From Cohnella zeiphila (GTDB lineage Bacteria > Bacillota > Bacilli > Paenibacillales > Paenibacillaceae), in the NCBI RefSeq assembly GCF_014212055.1, contig NZ_JACJVO010000016.1, positions 62,001 through 126,000 of the forward strand: DNA of 64,000 bases. The letters run 5' to 3'. Position numbers and translations under genes: made by a program. The notes below the pieces were generated by a model that did not search any database, was not told where the DNA came from, and was given only the letters and a program-made list of their open reading frames with translations. Each line of letters starts with the position of its first letter. The first letter of the stretch is position 1. Below, one piece after another: positions 56,743 through 64,000 of the stretch.

Positions 56743-57753
56743 CTAGAACACCGCTTCCCAAGCTCCGGCCTCCGCGCCAGCGTCGTTGCGATAGATGCGC
56801 GGAAAGCGGGCGCGAAGCGCGGCCAGCGTCTCTTCCGAAGCCCCGCCGATCCGCTCCAGCAGAGCGATGACGACCGGCCCCCAGGCGGCTTCCGTGCCAT
56901 CGGACAGGTGTACCGCGACGCCCAGCCGCTCGCGGCGCAGCCCGAAGGCGAACAGCCCCTGCGCGCCGCTCTTCGCCACAATGTTCGGGTCGGCCAGCAG
57001 CAGGCTCGCCAGCCGGCCCGGGCCCTCCACCAGCTCCGGATAGCGCCCCATCGCCGCCGTCACTCGCGCGGCCGCGGCCGCCGCCCGCGGATCGGGCGCG
57101 TCGTCCGGACAGGCGAGCCGCGCATAAGCCAGCGCGATGCCGGACAGAGGCACGGCCGCCACCGGCAGCCCGCAGCCGTCGAGGCCGAGCGCGCCGTCCG
57201 ACGCGCCGGCCCATTCGCGAACACGGGCCGTAATCCGCCGCTGCGCCGGGTGATCCGGCTCGGCGTACCCTTGCAGCGGCCAGCCCTCCAGCTTGCACCA
57301 GGCCATCATGCCAAGATGCTTGCCCGCGCACGTATGATAGATTCGCCGAGGAACCTCCCCGGCTCTCGCCCACTCGTCGCGAGATTTCGCGTTCGTCGGC
57401 GCGACGGCCCGGAACACGAACGCGTCCTCGGGAATGCCTGCCCGCTCCCGCATCTCCTCCACCGCCGCCACCTGCTCCGGCAGGCCGCGCTGGGAAGCGC
57501 CCAGCATCGCGAGATGGCGCTCCTCCCAGCGGAACGCTTCCGCGACGCCTCCGAGCAGCGGCTCGATCGCCTGCAGCGGCTTGCCGGCGGAGCGCAAGTA
57601 CGTCAGCGCCCGAACGTCGCCGCCGGACTGCAGCACCCCGCCGCCGTCCGCGGCCACGACGCACCAGCGCCCCTTGTGCTCATTTTCCGCCAATTCGCCT
57701 CTCGTCGCGACGACCAGAGGGACGTCGTCCGGCATCGCCGTCCATTCGCTCAT
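56743..57753 (-). CDS. L-asparaginase II-family protein
   Basis: 336 residues from MSEWTAMPDDVPLVVATRGE (after GGAGGAATGCGATA). Asparaginase_II (PF06089) marks: RSAGKPLQAIEPLLGG, CAGKHLGMMAWCKLEGWPLQ and GLDGCGLPVAAVPLSGIALA, then DPNIVAKSGAQGLFAF. The nucleophile-type Thr/Ser in this family is not as well mapped as in AnsA. It likely releases ammonia from asparagine in the cytoplasm. A longer frame to 57888 lacks a ribosome site. Confidence 0.88.
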   Translation of the reverse strand: MSEWTAMPDDVPLVVATRGELAENEHKGRWCVVAADGGGVLQSGGDVRALTYLRSAGKPLQAIEPLLGGVAEAFRWEERHLAMLGASQRGLPEQVAAVEEMRERAGIPEDAFVFRAVAPTNAKSRDEWARAGEVPRRIYHTCAGKHLGMMAWCKLEGWPLQGYAEPDHPAQRRITARVREWAGASDGALGLDGCGLPVAAVPLSGIALAYARLACPDDAPDPRAAAAAARVTAAMGRYPELVEGPGRLASLLLADPNIVAKSGAQGLFAFGLRRERLGVAVHLSDGTEAAWGPVVIALLERIGGASEETLAALRARFPRIYRNDAGAEAGAWEAVF

Positions 57754-57886
57754 TATCGCATTCCTCCGCTTGTTAGGCGTTTCCATCGGTTTTCCCGATC
57801 GCCGCCATTCGAATCCTTGGCTAACTCTTCCTGTCCGCCCGATGGTAAGATGATTGCCAACCCAAGCAGACGGGAGGACGAAAAAC

Positions 57887-58045
57887 ATGTTGATTCACGA
57901 CTACGCCGCCTTTACAATATGGAAAACCCGTAATCGGGAGCTGGAACGGAAGCTGGAGCTTCAGCGCCTGGCCGAGAACGGCGCCGCCCGCGCCGCGCGC
58001 CCCTACTCTCTTCTCTCGTTTCTCCGCGCCCTCAAGCGCAAGTGA
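57887..58045 (+). CDS. Small protein of unknown function (52 aa)
   Basis: MLIHDYAAFTIWKTRNRELE starts after GGGAGGACGAAAAAC, a consensus ribosome site. The rest is a basic amphipathic helix (RKLELQRLAENGAARAARPY, ending LRALKRK). Precedes the LysR gene by 27 bases. Unrecognised. Confidence 0.6.
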   Translation: MLIHDYAAFTIWKTRNRELERKLELQRLAENGAARAARPYSLLSFLRALKRK

Positions 58046-58072
58046 CCCGATCGGCCCCGGGGGTGAGCCCGT

Positions 58073-58972
58073 TTGGATTTGACCTATCTTAGAAGCTTTA
58101 TGGAGATCGCACGGTGTCAAAGCTTCACGAAGGCAGCCGAGAATCTCGGCTACGTACAATCGAGCGTTACGGCCCACATTCAGAAGCTGGAGAACGAGTA
58201 CGGCGTCGTTCTGTTCGAGAGATACGGACGATCGATGCGGCTGACGTCCGCCGGCGAACAGCTCCATCACATTTTCTCCCAAATTCTGTCGTTGTACGAC
58301 GATTCCAAGCATTTGATCTCGCGGCAAGTGACCGGCCATCTCCATATCGGAACGATCGAGTCGCTCATCGGTTTTTTCCTGCCGCCGGTATTCCACAGGT
58401 TCCGCGAGTCGTTCCCGCAGCTCAGCCTGCAGGCGCTGTCGCTGCCGGAGACGACCATTCTGCAGCAGATCCGGACGGGCGAGCTCGACCTCGGCGTCAT
58501 TATGGACCGGCCGGTCCGCGATGAGGATATCGAAGCGATCGCGCTGCGCCGGGAACCGCTCGTGCTGATCGCGGAGCCGGGACATCCGCTTGCGGGCGGA
58601 ACGGCGATCCGGATCGAAGACCTTCACCATCAATCCTATGTGGCGACCGAGAGCACGTGCACGTACCGGGCCGCGTTCGAGAAGCTGCTGGCGGAACGCG
58701 GGGTCGAGTACCGGATTCATCACGAATTCGGCAGCGTGGAGGCGATCAAGCAGTTCGTCGGATACGGATTCGGGATCGGCTTGCTGCCCCGGATCGCCGT
58801 CCGGCGCGAGCTGGCCGAAGGCAGGCTGATCGAGCTTCCGTTCCCGGCCGAGGAATTCGTCTTCCATACCCAAATCGTGATCCACCGCAAAAAATGGAAA
58901 AACCCCGCGACCCGCCATCTCATTGAGCTGTTGACGGAAGCCGCGTCGGACGACAAGAGGCCGTGCCCCTAA
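58073..58972 (+). CDS. LysR-family transcriptional regulator
   Basis: 299 residues from TTG 58073 (MDLTYLRSFMEIARCQSFTK) after GGGGGTGAGCCCG. N-terminal winged helix (AAENLGYVQSSVTAHIQKLE) and the two-lobed effector domain (HLHIGTIESLIGFFLPPVFH; LGVIMDRPVRDEDIEAIALR). The target could be the PMT/glycosyltransferase genes or a remote operon; context does not decide. Confidence 0.92.
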   Translation: MDLTYLRSFMEIARCQSFTKAAENLGYVQSSVTAHIQKLENEYGVVLFERYGRSMRLTSAGEQLHHIFSQILSLYDDSKHLISRQVTGHLHIGTIESLIGFFLPPVFHRFRESFPQLSLQALSLPETTILQQIRTGELDLGVIMDRPVRDEDIEAIALRREPLVLIAEPGHPLAGGTAIRIEDLHHQSYVATESTCTYRAAFEKLLAERGVEYRIHHEFGSVEAIKQFVGYGFGIGLLPRIAVRRELAEGRLIELPFPAEEFVFHTQIVIHRKKWKNPATRHLIELLTEAASDDKRPCP

Positions 58973-59000
58973 ATGATGAAGGGGCCGGCCTCTTGCTTTT
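58955..59000. terminator. Bidirectional hairpin between convergent LysR and glycosyltransferase genes
   Basis: AAGAGGCC (58955-58962) pairs with GGCCTCTT (58987-58994), with an inner CCCCT/AGGGG stem, then GCTTTT on the plus strand. The arm overlaps the LysR stop. It can serve both convergent transcripts. Confidence 0.75.
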
Positions 59001-59017
59001 GGCGGCTGCCTGCCGCA

Positions 59018-60031
59018 TTAACGATCCGACCGGACCAAGCCGACGGTCCGCTCCCGTTTGCGGCGGTCCAGGGCATCGTCCGGCTCCTCCGCGAAGTTGA
59101 GCTCGTCCGACACCAGATATAGCGGGCGGCGCTTCGCTTCCTCGTAGGTGCGTCCGATATATTCGCCCAGCACGCCGAGCAGCGTGAGCGTCAGACCGTG
59201 AAACAGCAGGCTGATGACGATCATCGACGCCCAGCCTTGCAGCGTATGGTGCGTGAACAGCCGCTCGTACAGCACGACGAGCAAATAGACGAACCCGGCC
59301 GCCGACATCAGAAATCCGAGCACGCCCGCGAATTTAAGCGGCTTCGTGGAGAACGACGTGATCGCGTCGAGCGACAGCCGGACCATTTTGCGAAGCGGGT
59401 ATTTCGTCTCGCCCGCAAACCTCTCGTCCCGTACGTATTCGACCGACGTCTGACGGAAGCCGGCCCAGCTGACCATCCCGCGGATGAACCGGCTCTGCTC
59501 CCGCATCCGGCCGAGCGCGTCGCACACCTTGCGGTCCATGAGCCGGAAGTCGCCCGTGTCGACCGGGATGTTCACCGAGGTCATCGACCGCAGCAGCCGG
59601 TAGAACGCCGCCGCGGTCATTTTTTTGAAGAACGACTCGCCCCGCCGCGCGATCCGCTGCCCGTAAACGACGTCGTAGCCTTCCCGCCACTTCGCGATCA
59701 TCTCGGGAATGAGCTCCGGCGGGTCCTGCAAATCCGCGTCGATCAGCACGACGACCCGGCCGGACGAATAGTCCATGCCGGCGGTAACCGCGATCTGGTG
59801 GCCGAAGTTGCGCGAGAAATCCACCATCTTCACGCTTGGATCGGCCTTGCCGAGCTCCCTGACGATGTTCGCCGTCCGGTCCCGGCTGCCGTCGTTGACG
59901 AAGACGAGCTCGTACTTCTCCCCGATCGGGTCCAGCGCTTGCTTCAGCCTGCCGTACGTCGCCTCGATGACCTCTTCTTCGTTGAACATCGGAACCACGA
60001 CCGACAAAAATACGGGTTCGCCCATTTTCAA
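59018..60031 (-). CDS. Polyprenyl-phosphate glycosyltransferase (GtrB/DPM1-like, GT2)
   Basis: 337 residues: GT-A fold with FLSVVVPMFNEEEVIEATYG, VNDGSRDRTANIV, and VVLIDADLQDPPELIPEMIA (DxD-like). Then come two C-terminal membrane segments (AGVLGFLMSAAGFVYLLVVL and onward) and the tail YIGRTYEEAKRRPLYLV typical of GtrB/YkcC. It transfers a sugar to undecaprenyl phosphate for use outside the membrane, here by the PMT-like enzyme encoded upstream in the same operon. Confidence 0.92.
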   Translation of the reverse strand: MKMGEPVFLSVVVPMFNEEEVIEATYGRLKQALDPIGEKYELVFVNDGSRDRTANIVRELGKADPSVKMVDFSRNFGHQIAVTAGMDYSSGRVVVLIDADLQDPPELIPEMIAKWREGYDVVYGQRIARRGESFFKKMTAAAFYRLLRSMTSVNIPVDTGDFRLMDRKVCDALGRMREQSRFIRGMVSWAGFRQTSVEYVRDERFAGETKYPLRKMVRLSLDAITSFSTKPLKFAGVLGFLMSAAGFVYLLVVLYERLFTHHTLQGWASMIVISLLFHGLTLTLLGVLGEYIGRTYEEAKRRPLYLVSDELNFAEEPDDALDRRKRERTVGLVRSDR

Positions 60032-60068
60032 TCCCCTTTGCTTGATCGCCGCATATGGTCCGCTCCCG

Positions 60069-61862
60069 TCAGAAGCCCCAGCTCGGCAGCCAGCGGATGC
60101 CGAAGTTCATCCACTCCCGGCTGATCGTCATGCCCGTGAGCACCGGATAGAACCAGACGAGAAGGACGGCGGCCCCGAAGACGAAGAGCCAGGTGAATTC
60201 CCGGCCGTATCGCCATCTCTCCTCGATGAACCGCAGCATCCAGACGATCGACAGGATGAGAAGCGGAACCATCGGGAAGTAGTGGTACAGGAACGTGATG
60301 CTTCGCGGCGCCACCATCCACGGAACGTAGAACGACAAGTACATGACCGCGACCGTCAGCACGATCCGGTCGCGCCGGATCGTCCCGATCACCCAGGAAG
60401 CGAGCATGGCGAGCAAGCCGACCCACCAGATGAGCGGGTTGCCGATCGCGGCGATGCTCTGCGCGTCTCCCGGCGCCAGATCCTTGCCGCCGTAATACCA
60501 GACCGGGCGGATCATGAACGGCCACGTATACCATTTGGACGAATACGGATGCTTTTCCTTTACGCCTTTATGGTAATCATACATGTTTTTCTGGTACTGC
60601 CACAAATCCTTGTAGCTGTCGTTCGCCTGGGTCGCTTTGAGAAACGGAATGTAAGACGTCGCGTAGATGGCGACGGGTATGGCCCCGAACAGCACCAGCG
60701 CCGCCAGCAGCGTCAGAATGCCGCGCCGGGCGCGACCGCTCTCTCCGTCGCGTTTCGCTTCGCGGATATGCCGCGCGAGCGCCAGGAAGAACAGAATGGC
60801 CAGTCCGGCGCCGCCGTACAGGTAATTCCACTTGACTGCCGACGCGCAGCCGAAGAAGAAGCCCGACAGCGCCAGCCAGCCGAGGCCTCGCCCGAAGCCG
60901 CCGGCGCGCCACCTCGCCTCTCCGTACCGGAACATCGCGTACCACATGACGATCGTAAACGTGACGCCGAATATGTCGACGTTGGCCATCCGCGAATGCA
61001 CGAGATGAAAGCCTTCGAACAGCAGCAGAAGCGTGCCGACGAACGCGTAACGCGTCCGCCTGAACATCCCCTTGAGCATCATGTAGAAAACGGGCACCAT
61101 TGCGGTTCCGCAGACGGCGGCCATGAACCGCCAGCCGTACGGGGTCATGCCGAACCACTTGACGCCGAGGGCGAGAATGTCCTTGCCGAGCGGCGGATGC
61201 GTATTCTCGTAGGGCTCCATGCCCTCGATGAATTCGTATGCCGTGCGGCCGTGGTAGATCTCGTCGAAGTACATGCTGTTCCGGTAATCCGGCCGGTAAG
61301 GCGCTTCGGATTGCTCGTCGAATACCTGCTCCCCGCCTCCTTCGGAAGTGCTTCCTTTGAGATCGAGCGGCGTAATGGAGGCGATTGGAATCGGCGTCTG
61401 CGCGCTCTTGTCGAAGAACGCCGCTTCATACAGCCGGAACCCGGTGCTGACGACGGTATACCTCATGTAGCGGGCTTCCACCGTCTTGTCCTGCAGCATC
61501 CAGGTGAACACGCGGCTCGTCTTATGTTCCACGTCTTCATAGGTTTGCCAGTTTATGCCGTCCGCAGAATACTCGATCTTGCTTTTGCCGGTCGCGCCGG
61601 GTCCTTCGTACAGATTGAGCCGGTCGACCTGGCGAAGCTCGCCGAAGTCGACGACGAACCCTTCTCCCGAGACGCCGGGCTTCCAGAAAGTCTGCGGCGC
61701 GGACCGATTTCCCAGATCGTGAAATGAGGCCAGTGCGGATACCAATGTCAAAATCGCGACGAGAAGCCAGTCGATTCTCGTCCAGCGTCGGCTTCTTCGT
61801 TCGTCCGATTCGCCCGTCCCCCATCCGAACGGGTACGAGCGACCGTCTGTTCTCCAGTCCAT
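60069..61862 (-). CDS. PMT-family mannosyltransferase with a discoidin-like insert
   Basis: About 597 residues from MDWRTDGRSYPFGWGTGESD. After the first membrane helix (DWLLVAILTLVSALASFHDL) comes an external domain (SGEGFVVDFGELRQVDRLNL ... IEYSADGINWQTYEDVEHKT ... VEARYMRYTVVSTGFRLYEA) with the F5/8 type C (discoidin) pattern. The PMT core follows (YFDEIYHGRTAYEFIEGMEP, ENTHPPLGKDILALGVKWFG, FHLVHSRMANVDIFGVTFTI). PMT enzymes move a sugar from polyprenyl phosphate onto proteins; the discoidin part may bind acceptor glycans. Upstream of the GtrB-like gene. Confidence 0.9.
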   Translation of the reverse strand: MDWRTDGRSYPFGWGTGESDERRSRRWTRIDWLLVAILTLVSALASFHDLGNRSAPQTFWKPGVSGEGFVVDFGELRQVDRLNLYEGPGATGKSKIEYSADGINWQTYEDVEHKTSRVFTWMLQDKTVEARYMRYTVVSTGFRLYEAAFFDKSAQTPIPIASITPLDLKGSTSEGGGEQVFDEQSEAPYRPDYRNSMYFDEIYHGRTAYEFIEGMEPYENTHPPLGKDILALGVKWFGMTPYGWRFMAAVCGTAMVPVFYMMLKGMFRRTRYAFVGTLLLLFEGFHLVHSRMANVDIFGVTFTIVMWYAMFRYGEARWRAGGFGRGLGWLALSGFFFGCASAVKWNYLYGGAGLAILFFLALARHIREAKRDGESGRARRGILTLLAALVLFGAIPVAIYATSYIPFLKATQANDSYKDLWQYQKNMYDYHKGVKEKHPYSSKWYTWPFMIRPVWYYGGKDLAPGDAQSIAAIGNPLIWWVGLLAMLASWVIGTIRRDRIVLTVAVMYLSFYVPWMVAPRSITFLYHYFPMVPLLILSIVWMLRFIEERWRYGREFTWLFVFGAAVLLVWFYPVLTGMTISREWMNFGIRWLPSWGF

Positions 61863-62041
61863 CTTCGTCCTCGCCTTCTCCAAACAGTCTGTCCCTATTG
61901 TAGTCGAAAGCGCGATTGGCGGAAAGTCCCAGTCGGGACAAGCGCCGGCTGGTTCACCCGGGGGCAGCGGGGGTAAAGAAAAAATAGCCGCACATCCCAA
62001 AGCATCAGCGGCCTAATCGCTCCCGAAGGGAGGAGAAGCGG

Positions 62042-62299
62042 ATGTGGGGAATCGTCGTCAGCGTGCTGATGGCCATCTTGATCGGCTTCATCGGGGATTC
62101 GCTCGTTCGCAGCCGAATGCCCGGCGGCGTCTTCGGATCGATGATCGCCGGATTCGCCGGCGCCTGGCTCGGAACGTTGCTCCTGGGCGTTTGGGGACCG
62201 GTCATCGCGGGCTTCGCGGTCGTTCCGGCCATCATCGGCTCCGCTCTGTTCGTCTTCCTGCTCGGCTTGCTCGGCCAAGCATTGAGCAGGTCGGCGTAA
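62042..62299 (+). CDS. GlsB/YeaQ/YmgE-family small membrane protein
   Basis: 85 residues, three membrane helices with Gly-rich turns: MWGIVVSVLMAILIGFIGDS, GGVFGSMIAGFAGAWLGTLL and GFAVVPAIIGSALFVFLLGL. This is the transglycosylase-associated (Transgly_assoc) family, linked to stress. Start after GGGAGGAGAAGCGG. Followed by a YtxH gene, as in other stress operons of Bacillales. Confidence 0.88.
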   Translation: MWGIVVSVLMAILIGFIGDSLVRSRMPGGVFGSMIAGFAGAWLGTLLLGVWGPVIAGFAVVPAIIGSALFVFLLGLLGQALSRSA

Positions 62300-62341
62300 T
62301 CCCAATTCCGGCGGAATTCCCGCCGCAAGGAGGTAATGGAT

Positions 62342-62638
62342 ATGGCAGAATCCAAAAGCATGCTCAAAGGCGTCCTCGTCGGGGGCGCCGTCGGAGCGGC
62401 CGCCGCGCTGCTCCTGGCCCCGAAGTCCGGACGGGAGCTCCGGCAGGATATTCGCGATAAGTATCGGCAGACGTCGGACAAGGCGAAGACGCTCGTGACT
62501 AACGCGACCGAGAAGACGAAGGAGATCGTCAGCCATGTGGGGCAAAGAGCTTCGGAAGTGGCCGACAAAACCCAATCCGTCGTTCGCGCGGTCAAGGACG
62601 AAGCCGAAAACCGCGCCCCGTCGCAAACGCCAAACTAA
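62342..62638 (+). CDS. YtxH-domain stress protein (98 aa)
   Basis: MAESKSMLKGVLVGGAVGAA then AAALLLAPKSGRELRQDIRD is the YtxH signature (Gly-rich membrane helix followed by APKSGxELR). The rest is a coiled coil (TSDKAKTLVTNATEKTKEIV). Start chosen at 62342, eight bases from AAGGAGG. YtxH proteins belong to the general stress response. Confidence 0.9.
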   Translation: MAESKSMLKGVLVGGAVGAAAALLLAPKSGRELRQDIRDKYRQTSDKAKTLVTNATEKTKEIVSHVGQRASEVADKTQSVVRAVKDEAENRAPSQTPN

Positions 62639-62722
62639 TTCATGCGACCGGCGTGCAAGGCCGCCCCGAGAGATCGGGGCTTGGCCTTGTTTGCGCGAAA
62701 TCGCAAGAGGAGGGTGCTGAGC

Positions 62723-62983
62723 ATGACGGACAAACCGCCGCAAGCGGACGAACCCGGCAAACGGTCGGACGGAGGAGGCGAACATGCGGTTCGGCCCTAC
62801 TCTCCCGAATCGGACGAACGCCCGTCCTGGCCGCTCCCCACGCGCCCCGTTCAGGATGCCGAGAACGGCTCGATGGTGCAGGATTTCGCCGATCTGCAGC
62901 GTCTGGGGCATGAGATGGAACGGATCAAAACCGGCGCCGAGCTGCGCCGGGAAGGGCTCGTGCCCGACCCGCAGCAGGAATGA
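62723..62983 (+). CDS. Small hydrophilic protein of unknown function (86 aa)
   Basis: MTDKPPQADEPGKRSDGGGE begins a Pro/Asp/Glu-rich disordered part followed by a short helix (MVQDFADLQRLGHEMERIKT). GAGGAGGGTGCTGAGC precedes the ATG. Third gene of the stress group; unrecognised. Confidence 0.6.
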   Translation: MTDKPPQADEPGKRSDGGGEHAVRPYSPESDERPSWPLPTRPVQDAENGSMVQDFADLQRLGHEMERIKTGAELRREGLVPDPQQE

Positions 62984-63071
62984 TTCGCGCACAGGCGCGA
63001 TTCCCTGCCGCGCTTGTGCCGCCAAGCGCGGGCTTCTTCGCGCGAATTCATGCTCGCCCATGCCGGCCAAG

Positions 63072-63295
63072 CGTGCGGGTTCTCCTTGCTGCCCTACTCT
63101 CCCGCGCCGGCCGCCGTGTGCGACTTCTCTCTTTTGCTGCCCCGCTCGCCCGGGCCGGCCGTGTGCGACTTCTCTCTTTTGCTGCCCCGCTCGCCCGGGC
63201 CGGCCGCTTACGGCTTCTTCTGGCTGCTCCTACTCGACCCGCGCCGGCCGTGTGCGACTCTCTTTGCTGCCCGCCTGCTCGCCCGTTACGCCGGC
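63072..63295. repeat. Array D: imperfect repeats of about 45 bp
   Basis: GTGTGCGACTTCTCTCTTTT heads two identical 45-bp units (63116-63160 and 63161-63205), flanked by diverged units of similar length. The unit ends CCCGGGCCGGCC. It lies between the 62723 gene and array C with no convincing gene on either strand. High GC and strong secondary structure are expected. Confidence 0.75.
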
Positions 63296-63468
63296 CGTTT
63301 TGCCGTAAAGTCCCCCTTGCGGATTCGTTCCGTCAGAGGCCGGACCCTTCCCATCAACCGGCTCTTTCCGTTCGTTTCTCCGTTATCCGCCACGGACTCA
63401 GCGCCCTACTCGACGCTTTTCATACGCTCCCTTATTCCCCCTTCCTAACGCGTGCAAGTTCTTATATT
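63296..63468. other. Spacer between arrays D and C
   Basis: About 170 bases without a supportable gene or clear hairpin. It separates the 45-bp and 51-bp arrays. Frames that cross it owe their length to the repeats on either side. Confidence 0.5.
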
Positions 63469-63941
63469 GAACTTAGGGACTCGTACGGAAGGCGCAGGAC
63501 TGCTGCATATGCACGCCATGAACTTAGAGACGCGTTCGAGTGGCACAGGGCGGCTGCAAGTGTACCTCATGAACTTAGGGACGCGTTCCGGAGGAGCAGG
63601 GCGACTGCAAGTGCACGCCATGAACTTAGGGACGCATTCGAGTGACACAGTGCGGCTGCATGTGCACGCAATGAACTTAGGGCCGCGTTCGAGTGGCACA
63701 AATCGGCTGCATGTGTACGTCATGAACTTAGGGCCGCGTTCGAGAGACACAGTGCGGCTGCATTTGTACGTCATGAACTTAGGGACGCGTTCGAGAGACA
63801 CAGTGCGGCTGCATGTGTACCTCATGAACTTAGAGACGCGTTCGAGAGACACAGTGCGGCTGCAAGTGTACCTCATGAACTTAGGGACGCTTTCGAGTGG
63901 CACAGGGCGGCTGCATGTGCACGCCATGAACTCAGAGCGGG
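63469..63941. repeat. Tandem array C: nine copies of a 51-bp unit
   Basis: Units begin GAACTTAGGGACGCGTTCGA at 63469, 63520, 63571, 63622, 63673, 63724, 63775, 63826 and 63877, with a partial at 63928. All keep a GAACTTAG/GAACTTAGG head and a GGCTGCA(A/T)(G/T)T middle; positions between vary. Minus-strand frame repeats KFMRYTCSRTVSLERVS. Nothing like a start signal lies at either end. It extends to the window end region. Confidence 0.93.
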
Positions 63942-64000
63942 CGCAAGTTCCCCTTCCCGCACGCGCCCCTTTTCCCAAACGAACAAATCCGCCTCCTAAG
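63942..64000. other. Right edge of window
   Basis: About 60 bases after array C with no gene or hairpin that I can support. Confidence 0.4.

Noticed and set aside
59775-61727. 650-codon plus-strand frame opposite the PMT gene
   Set aside because: His/Arg/Pro-rich antisense shadow; the minus-strand PMT and glycosyltransferase have clear family motifs.
63469-63941. CRISPR array
   Set aside because: Units abut and are similar along the full 51 bases, with no unique spacers, and no cas gene is present.
63445-63978. 177-codon repeat protein encoded by array C
   Set aside because: Open frame follows from the 51-bp period; the start codon is in the flank without a ribosome site. Kept as a repeat.
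1-64000. tRNA or rRNA genes
   Set aside because: I saw no cloverleaf with a TTCGA-type T-loop or rRNA-like stretch; a tRNAscan run would settle this.

Overview
The window looks like a GC-rich, spore-forming Firmicute of the Paenibacillaceae (Paenibacillus/Cohnella type). Supporting signs are a YyaC-type sporulation protein, YesM/YesN two-component systems beside carbohydrate ABC transporters that lack their own ATPase, catabolite-repression (cre) sites, strong AGGAGG ribosome sites, and intergenic 51-bp tandem arrays. No database search was possible; product names rest on recognised motifs and gene order.

Bases 1 to about 23,300 are the right part of an integrated tailed phage (Caudoviricetes). 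It is visibly more AT-rich than the host DNA. Nearly all its genes are tightly packed on the minus strand, many with 1-4 base start/stop overlaps. Reading right to left there is a lysogeny switch (XRE regulators at about 19.9-21.1 kb), an early/replication block (DUF3102, ORF6C, ERF annealing protein, HNH protein, C5 DNA methyltransferase, YopX, DnaD-like and DnaB-like replication proteins, RusA resolvase), a late-control gene (ArpU-like), a ribbon-helix-helix repressor with duplicated palindromic operators, then terminase small and large subunits and the start of the portal gene, which runs off the left edge. A large serine integrase (21879-23303, plus strand) closes the element. A stretch of about 420 bases at 3244-3667 has no credible gene but is full of hairpins and ends in a terminator, so it is a candidate structured phage RNA.

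The phage has inserted inside a host gene. Directly after the integrase stop lies the 5' part of a CpaE/TadZ-like (MinD/ParA family) gene, preceded by a CpaB-like SAF-domain gene. A Tad/Flp-type pilus locus is therefore probably interrupted. Its leader carries a promoter and an intrinsic terminator that could act as an attenuator.

24.5-32.8 kb: metallo-beta-lactamase-fold hydrolase, thioredoxin-like protein, FCD-type GntR regulator, an LplABC-like sugar ABC uptake operon with a cre site and a possible GntR operator, DedA membrane protein, a membrane-anchored cupredoxin and a small conserved protein. 33-44 kb: an O-antigen-ligase-like membrane protein, then a sugar-use cluster in transcription order histidine kinase, AraC-type response regulator, glycoside hydrolase family 2 enzyme, lipoprotein and two permeases. 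44-48.6 kb: a c-di-GMP group (PilZ protein and two GGDEF proteins) and a methyltransferase. 48.6-51.4 kb: TPR-like protein, alpha/beta hydrolase, YyaC and DUF1128 protein. 51.9-56.7 kb: the Leloir galactose operon galK-galE-galT with a divergent AraC regulator. 56.7-63 kb: asparaginase, LysR regulator, a GtrB-like glycosyltransferase with a discoidin-fused PMT-type mannosyltransferase, and a small stress/membrane protein group.

The most unusual structural features are three tandem arrays with unrelated sequences (32.9, 51.5 and 63.5 kb) that all have exactly a 51-bp period, plus a degenerate array of about 45 bp at 63.1 kb.
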